Assembly (NCBI RefSeq): GCF_024171955.1
Contig: NZ_JAMTCS010000007.1
Location: 124,001-188,000 of the forward strand
Direction: 5' to 3'
Length of the DNA: 64,000 nucleotides
From: Promicromonospora thailandica
GTDB taxonomy: Bacteria > Actinomycetota > Actinomycetes > Actinomycetales > Cellulomonadaceae
The notes below the pieces were generated by a model. That model was not told where the DNA came from, did not search any database, and saw only the letters and a program-made list of their open reading frames with translations. Below, piece after piece: positions 59,948-64,000 of the stretch. Position numbers and translations under genes: made by a program. The first letter of the stretch is position 1; each line of letters opens with the position of its first letter.

Positions 59948-60387
59948 CAGGGTTCCTCCTGTCCTATCCCGCGGACCGCCCGCGCCTCGGCGTCCGCCGA
60001 GACGGTGAGCGAGCTGATTCCGATCAACGTGAGGAAGGTGGTCTTGTAGGTGACCTGGGTGCCGACGGTGACGGTGGCACCGTTGACCCCGGTCACGCCG
60101 CCCTGCACGCCCAGCGCGCCGAGCGTCTCCGCGGCGGCCTGCGCCGCGCGGCCCGGATCCACCTCGGGGGGCAGGCCGAGCTGGGCGCGGTCGATCCGGA
60201 TCTGCTGTGCGGCGGCACGCGCCGCCTGGTCGGCCGCGTACTCGGCCTCGTCCTCGGCGTGCAGCCGACCACCGCCGTCGACCACCAGGCCGATGGCGAT
60301 GATCAGGGCGGGCACCATGCCCGCGGCGAGGATGTTGATCTCGCCGCGCTCGCGTCGGCCCCGCTCCCGCCCGGCCCCCCTGGTCAT
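59947..60387 (-). CDS. TadG/TadE-like pseudopilin (third)
   Basis: A 146-residue Flp-pilus-associated protein. A basic leader (MTRGAGRERGRRERG) precedes a hydrophobic helix (INILAAGMVPALIIAIGLVVDGGG), then HAEDEAEYAADQAARAAAQQ, the typical TadG-like segment, and a beta-rich C-terminus. After the Gly of RERG the fifth residue is not Glu, unlike classical pseudopilins. ATG 60387 overlaps the preceding stop as ATGA. Confidence 0.86.
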   Translation of the reverse strand: MTRGAGRERGRRERGEINILAAGMVPALIIAIGLVVDGGGRLHAEDEAEYAADQAARAAAQQIRIDRAQLGLPPEVDPGRAAQAAAETLGALGVQGGVTGVNGATVTVGTQVTYKTTFLTLIGISSLTVSADAEARAVRGIGQEEP

Positions 60388-60848
60388 GACCGCCCCCGGT
60401 AGGCATCGAGCACCGACGTGCCCGTCGCGCTGATGGTCCGTGTGCCGGGCGCACCCGGCAGGCCGAGGTCGCTCAGCGGTACGACGCACTCCACGCGCAC
60501 CGTGATGGTTCCGACCGTCCCCAGCGGGAGCGCGAACGCGTCGGTCGTCGGTCGTACCGACGTCTGCGCGCACCGCACGCCCGAGTTCGTCAGCGTGGAG
60601 GTGGCGGTCGACGTCGCCTGCACGCCGGCGACGTCCGCCGTCCGGCTGATGGAGGCCGCGCGCGCCGCCTCGTTCGCTGCCGACTGCACCACGCCCTCGG
60701 CGAGCACGATCCGCCCGGCCATCACCAGGAGCAGCGCGATGAGCAGGAGCATCGGGAAGACGACGGCGGTGTTGATCGCCACGTTCCCGCGCTCCGGATC
60801 GGCGGTGCGGCCGGCGGAGCGGCCGTCCGTATGCCGGCCGGCGCTCAC
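60384..60848 (-). CDS. TadE-like pseudopilin (second)
   Basis: A 154-residue pseudopilin-like protein. The N-terminal basic leader ends ERG, followed by NVAINTAVVFPMLLLIALLLVM, then the helical AEGVVQSAANEAARAASIS and a beta-rich C-terminus with two cysteines (VRCAQTS, VRVECVVPL). The Tad prepilin peptidase usually cuts after such a Gly when Glu is at +5; here +5 is Asn. ATG 60848 overlaps the stop of the first pseudopilin gene as ATGA. Confidence 0.88.
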   Translation of the reverse strand: MSAGRHTDGRSAGRTADPERGNVAINTAVVFPMLLLIALLLVMAGRIVLAEGVVQSAANEAARAASISRTADVAGVQATSTATSTLTNSGVRCAQTSVRPTTDAFALPLGTVGTITVRVECVVPLSDLGLPGAPGTRTISATGTSVLDAYRGRS

Positions 60849-61222
60849 GGGGCCACCGCCGACGTGAACCGCTCCACGGGGCCGGTGGCCGACTGCTCGA
60901 CGCGGAACCCGCGGAAGCCGGGCACGATCGACGGGGCCAGCCCCACCACACGAGCGGTCGCCGTCTCCTGCCCGCGCACCACCGACACGGTCACCGAGGC
61001 GAATGCGTCACCCCCGCGCGCGAGCCGCGCCGTCGCCTCGGCGTACCCGGCGTCCACGGTGCCGCCCTCGACCCGCGCGGCCTGCACGGCGCCGTTCGCC
61101 ACGGACTGGGCCGTGTTCTGCGCGTGGAACCACAGCACGCCCTGCACCATCCCGAAGATGAGCATCAGCACGATCGGGTAGGTGAGGACGGTCTGGATCG
61201 AGGTGGCGCCCCGCTCGTCCAT
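60845..61222 (-). CDS. tadE: TadE-like pseudopilin (first)
   Basis: A 125-residue TadE-like protein. A very short leader MDERG is followed by ATSIQTVLTYPIVLMLIFGM, then VLWFHAQNTAQSVANGAVQA and a beta-rich tail. This is the clearest TadE-like gene of the set. The +5 residue after the cleavage-site Gly is Gln rather than Glu. ATG 61222 is 2 bases from the stop of the pilin gene. It is coupled to the second pseudopilin gene through ATGA. Confidence 0.88.
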   Translation of the reverse strand: MDERGATSIQTVLTYPIVLMLIFGMVQGVLWFHAQNTAQSVANGAVQAARVEGGTVDAGYAEATARLARGGDAFASVTVSVVRGQETATARVVGLAPSIVPGFRGFRVEQSATGPVERFTSAVAP

Positions 61223-61224
61223 CC

Positions 61225-61521
61225 CTACCCCCCGCCGCCGAGCTGCGCCATGTAGCGGTCGACGAGTCCCTTGATCGCGGCGCCGAGGGCGATGGCGATA
61301 CCGAGTCCCACCACGGACAGCACCACCACCTCTATGGACTCGAGGCCCGCCTCGTCCTCGCCCGCCCGGTCGGCGTCGAGCCGCCTGCGGAGCTCGGCCG
61401 AGCGCTCCGTGAAGCGGGCGTTGAGGTCGTCGACGTGACCGCGCGCCGCGGCGGCACGCAGCGCTGCGCGCGCGACAGCGCGCGACGCCGCCGACCGGCC
61501 CTGGCTCAGGTGCTGGTTCAT
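61225..61521 (-). CDS. Flp-like major pilin candidate
   Basis: A 98-residue protein with a long leader-like N-terminus (residues 1-58, charged, with a helical region HVDDLNARFTERSAELRRRL), then G with LESIEVVVLSVVGLGIAIAL and a short tail. The Gly followed by Glu at +5 (G, L-E-S-I-E) matches the prepilin peptidase consensus, and the hydrophobic helix after it is Flp-like. The leader is much longer than in ordinary Flp pilins (about 20-30 residues). ATG 61521 has GGAG close upstream. A 62-bp gap separates it from tadC. Confidence 0.75.
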   Translation of the reverse strand: MNQHLSQGRSAASRAVARAALRAAAARGHVDDLNARFTERSAELRRRLDADRAGEDEAGLESIEVVVLSVVGLGIAIALGAAIKGLVDRYMAQLGGGG

Positions 61522-61583
61522 GGTGACTCCTGGGGTGTTGTCGACTTCAACAAATGGGTAAGAACCGCCTCGTGTGACACGGC

Positions 61584-62507
61584 TCAGGGTGCAGTCTGAA
61601 ACATAGTGACGCCGATTGGGAAGATGAGCATCAAAAAGTACACAAAGACGGTCATGGTTCCGGGCACCGTCATCCGCACCGTCGCGTCGTGCGCGAGCTG
61701 CTGCTCGACGTCGAGCTGCGCGTCCCGCATGGCCGCCGCCTTGGACTGCAGCTGGTCGTGGATCGCCGAGCCCTGCGTGCCCGCGAGCTCCACGATCGCG
61801 GCGACCTCGCCGAGCGCGTCCACCTCGACCTCCTCGCCCAGCTCGCGCAGCGCGACCCAGGGCGCCTGTCCCTCCCAGCGGCTCCGTTCGAGGGCCGCGG
61901 CGATCCGCCGGAACGGCCACGACCCGGCCACCTGCGCGGCCGCGAAGGTGGCCTGGGTCGCGCCGGCGCCGGAGATGCGCTCGATCGCCAGCAGCTCCAG
62001 GTAGGTGGAGACCGCGCGCGCGAACTCCTGCCGGGCCCGCTTCGCCTTGGACCGCGCGTCGAGGTCGGGCAGGAACCACGCCCCGAGGGCGAACAGCAGC
62101 GAGACCCCGAACGGCAGCCCGAGCGGCAGCCCCAGGTCGAGCAGGCTGACGCACAGGCCGAGGAACGGGACGGCCACCAGCACGATCACCGTGCCGAGCG
62201 CCTTCTCCCCGTAGTGGTCGGTGGCGGTCTTGCCGATCAGGTCGAGGTCCGCGCGCGTGGGCCCCCAGCGTCCGAGCAGCGTGGCGGGCAGCCTGCGCTG
62301 CGCCCACGCCCCGAAGATCTGGGTGTACCGCTGCGTCGCGGTGAGCTCGTCGCCCGTGTCCGACACGGTGACGGGCTCGATCCGGTCCTCGCCGCTCAGC
62401 CGGTCCAGCGCGGCCTGCAGCCGCGGGGTCGACGGGAGCAGCTCGCGCACCACGAGGAACAGACCGAGTCCGGCGACCACGCCGGTCGCCACTGCCCAGG
62501 GCCACAT
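61584..62507 (-). CDS. tadC: Type II secretion F-domain protein TadC
   Basis: Inner-membrane platform protein of the Tad pilus, 307 residues. It has N-terminal helix WAVATGVVAGLGLFLVV, two central helices (GTVIVLVAVPFLGLCVSLL and LGLPFGVSLLFALGAWFLP), a cytoplasmic GspF-like helical bundle (AVSTYLELLAIERISGAG, ALRELGEEVEVDALGEVAAI) and a C-terminal helix. ATG 62507 lies 1 base beyond the tadB stop codon. It partners TadB and the TadA ATPase. Confidence 0.92.
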   Translation of the reverse strand: MWPWAVATGVVAGLGLFLVVRELLPSTPRLQAALDRLSGEDRIEPVTVSDTGDELTATQRYTQIFGAWAQRRLPATLLGRWGPTRADLDLIGKTATDHYGEKALGTVIVLVAVPFLGLCVSLLDLGLPLGLPFGVSLLFALGAWFLPDLDARSKAKRARQEFARAVSTYLELLAIERISGAGATQATFAAAQVAGSWPFRRIAAALERSRWEGQAPWVALRELGEEVEVDALGEVAAIVELAGTQGSAIHDQLQSKAAAMRDAQLDVEQQLAHDATVRMTVPGTMTVFVYFLMLIFPIGVTMFQTAP

Positions 62508-62508
62508 G

Positions 62509-63387
62509 TCACACCTCCCGCTCGTCGGGCAGGAACCGCGGGATCGGGCGGCCGAGGCTGATCTTGCGCATCCACAGCAGGCACGCCACGTACGCGGAAA
62601 ACAGGACGACGGCCACGACCTGGCCCAGGGGCGAGTCGTAGCCGTTGAGGTAGCCGGTCAGCGCCGTCCCCACGAGCACCACGAGCGTCACGATGGTCAC
62701 CCAGCGCACGGTCGCACGGCCGGTGGAGCGCTCCGTCTCGATCTCGCGCCGCGCCTTGGCCTGCGCGGACAGCGACTCGGCGAGCTGCCGCAGCGCGGGC
62801 GCCACGGCGCCGGTGCGGTTGTCCGACTCGAGGATCATGGCCGACGCGATCATGTCCGCGGAGTAGTCGTTCATCTCCTCGGCCCAGCGGTACAGCGCGG
62901 GCTTGATCGGCTGGCGGGCCTCCAGGCGCGCCACGAGCCGGGCGAGCGACGGCCGTACCGAGGGCGCCGCGCTGTGCAGGGTTGCCGCAATACCTTGCTC
63001 CAACCCGACGGCTCCGCCGGACAGCACACCGATGAGCGACCGCACCCACGCGGTCAGGTCCGTGAGCTTCTCCACCTCGTCCGACTGCGTGGTGGTGCGG
63101 AACAGCGCGGGCAGGCCCACGAGCAGCACCGGGACGATGAGCACGAGCGACCACCAGCCGGTCACGACGGCGACCACGAGCCCGGCGGCCGCGCCGATCG
63201 CCAGGAGCTGGCGCTGGGCGTGGAGCGGTCCACCCGGCGTGAGCCCGAGCAGCCGGAGCAGGCCGTGGAACGGTGGCGTGGTGCGCACCGGTCGCGGCGG
63301 CGGCTCGAACTTCTGCGCGCCCACCACGACGAACCACACGCCCAGGCCCAGCGCGAGCCCGGTGAGGACGGCGATGAGCGTGGTCAT
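62509..63387 (-). CDS. tadB: Type II secretion F-domain protein TadB
   Basis: Inner-membrane platform protein of the Tad pilus, 292 residues. It starts MTTLIAVLTGLALGLGVWFV and has the GspF-like core LTAWVRSLIGVLSGGAVGLE, NDYSADMIASAMILESD and AKARREIETERSTGRATVRW, then two C-terminal helices. ATG 63387 overlaps the tadA stop as ATGA; an in-frame ATG 12 bases upstream is less likely. Confidence 0.92.
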   Translation of the reverse strand: MTTLIAVLTGLALGLGVWFVVVGAQKFEPPPRPVRTTPPFHGLLRLLGLTPGGPLHAQRQLLAIGAAAGLVVAVVTGWWSLVLIVPVLLVGLPALFRTTTQSDEVEKLTDLTAWVRSLIGVLSGGAVGLEQGIAATLHSAAPSVRPSLARLVARLEARQPIKPALYRWAEEMNDYSADMIASAMILESDNRTGAVAPALRQLAESLSAQAKARREIETERSTGRATVRWVTIVTLVVLVGTALTGYLNGYDSPLGQVVAVVLFSAYVACLLWMRKISLGRPIPRFLPDEREV

Positions 63388-64000
63388 GCGTGCTCCCACA
63401 GCCCGTCGCGATAGTTCAGCAGGCTCGCGTCGAAGCCCTCCGCCTCCAGGTCCGCCAGGAACGACGGTGTCACCTTCGGCACCGCGCGGCCGTCCGGCCC
63501 GGGCTCGAACACGTCGGTGATCGCCACCGGGTTGCCCGCCTCGCCGCGCGTCACCTCGATCACCTCGGAGACGTACCGCGTGCGCCGGCCGTCCGGCCCC
63601 ACGTCGACCCGCAGGAAGACGATGAGGTCGATCGACTGCGCCACCTGCCGGTAGGCGTAGGTCTCCGAGAGCGTCGAGTCCTGCACGGCCATGCCGACCA
63701 GGCGTTCGACGACGTCGCGCGCGCCGTCGGCGTGCACCGTCGACAGCGAGCCGTTGCCCATCTGCATCGCCTGGAACATGGACACGATCTCGGGGCCACG
63801 CACCTCGCCCACGATGACGCGGGAGATGTTGTGCCGCAGCGACTCGTACACGTTGACGTTGGTGTTGATCTCGCCCACGCGACGCCCGGACGTGTTCATC
63901 TCGCCCGAGCCCTCGCGCGTGCGCAGCGCCACGACGCGCTTGTGCTTCTCGGGCTCGAGGTGCAGGTAGAGCTCGTAGTCGGTCTCGATCGTGGCGATGG
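63384..64000 (-). CDS. tadA: Tad pilus secretion ATPase TadA/CpaF (5' end outside window)
   Basis: C-terminal part of the Flp pilus assembly ATPase, open at the right edge. About 205 residues are visible: TIETDYELYLHLEPEKH (Asp-box region), NISRVIVGEVRGPEIVSMFQ (Walker B), MQMGNGSLSTVHADGARDVV (His box) and AVQDSTLSETYAYRQVAQSI. The Walker A region lies beyond the edge. First visible gene of the leftward operon tadA-tadB-tadC-pilin-tadE-tadE-tadG-LysM/BTAD. Confidence 0.93.
   Translation of the reverse strand, partial: IATIETDYELYLHLEPEKHKRVVALRTREGSGEMNTSGRRVGEINTNVNVYESLRHNISRVIVGEVRGPEIVSMFQAMQMGNGSLSTVHADGARDVVERLVGMAVQDSTLSETYAYRQVAQSIDLIVFLRVDVGPDGRRTRYVSEVIEVTRGEAGNPVAITDVFEPGPDGRAVPKVTPSFLADLEAEGFDASLLNYRDGLWEHA

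Noticed and set aside
56831-60049. 1072-codon open frame antisense to the LysM-BTAD gene
   Set aside because: Arg/Gly/Leu-rich artefact; the opposite strand has LysM and BTAD motifs.
1-64000. rRNA, tRNA and CRISPR genes
   Set aside because: I found no conserved rRNA segments, no cloverleaf with a GTTCGA-type T-loop in the gaps I read, and no regularly spaced repeats; a covariance-model scan would settle small RNAs.

Overview
The window is high-GC, densely coded DNA with GTG starts, many 4-base ATGA/GTGA gene overlaps and GC-rich hairpin terminators without U-tracts. Gene content (SigE-family sigma factors, MetPS importer, BTAD regulator, Tad pilus locus, T7SS-type toxin, ChW-repeat and GH76/GH13 secreted proteins, DUF6318 lipoprotein) points to an actinobacterium of the Cellulomonas/Promicromonospora/Isoptericola type. 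That placement is inferred from gene content, not from a marker gene. I saw no rRNA, tRNA, CRISPR array, IS element or prophage.

Layout. 1-4.0 kb: branched-chain amino acid ABC transporter genes livM (cut by the left edge), livH (with an unusual secreted N-terminal domain) and livK, all leftward. 4.4-10.7 kb: cold-shock protein, a Gly-rich protein, a three-domain nuclease/helicase and an Excalibur-domain membrane protein. 10.8-15.0 kb: two paralogous SigE-type sigma factor/membrane protein operons, both preceded by an ECF-like promoter motif. 15.2-19.8 kb: an OmpR-type two-component system and a polar amino acid ABC transporter. 20.0-24.6 kb: metP with the tiny metS, alditol oxidase, a STAS protein, a YbaK-type deacylase and a DUF2087 protein. 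24.6-31.2 kb: M15 peptidase, two small DUF4190-like membrane proteins, a secreted HNH nuclease and a GH76 mannanase, with several repeat structures between them.

31.2-41.7 kb: HrpA helicase, two paralogous ChW-repeat secreted proteins either side of a PspC-domain gene, and a secreted alpha-amylase. 41.7-44.0 kb: a polymorphic toxin (T7SS-type N-terminus, hydrophobic region, Hint self-processing domain, unrecognised C-terminal toxin) overlapping its candidate immunity gene. 44.1-50.9 kb: MFS transporter, two hypotheticals, a SWIM-SNF2 helicase and a membrane-anchored receiver-domain protein. 50.9-55.2 kb: an accessory-looking stretch of secreted or membrane proteins, a DUF6318 lipoprotein with a PKD protein, a YhcG-like nuclease fold that has lost its catalytic residues, and a HicB-like protein. 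55.3-64.0 kb: a leftward Tad/Flp pilus operon from tadA (cut by the right edge) through tadB, tadC, a Flp-like pilin, three TadE/G-like pseudopilins and a 1550-residue LysM-BTAD protein.

How they fit: much of the window serves nutrient capture (three amino acid transport systems, secreted mannanase, amylase and nuclease) and the cell surface (pilus, wall-binding LysM/ChW/M15 proteins), controlled by envelope-facing regulators. The best candidates for undescribed biology are the toxin/immunity pair with its mosaic codon usage, the two sigma operons, the Tad pseudopilins lacking the usual Glu5, and the catalytically dead YhcG homologue.
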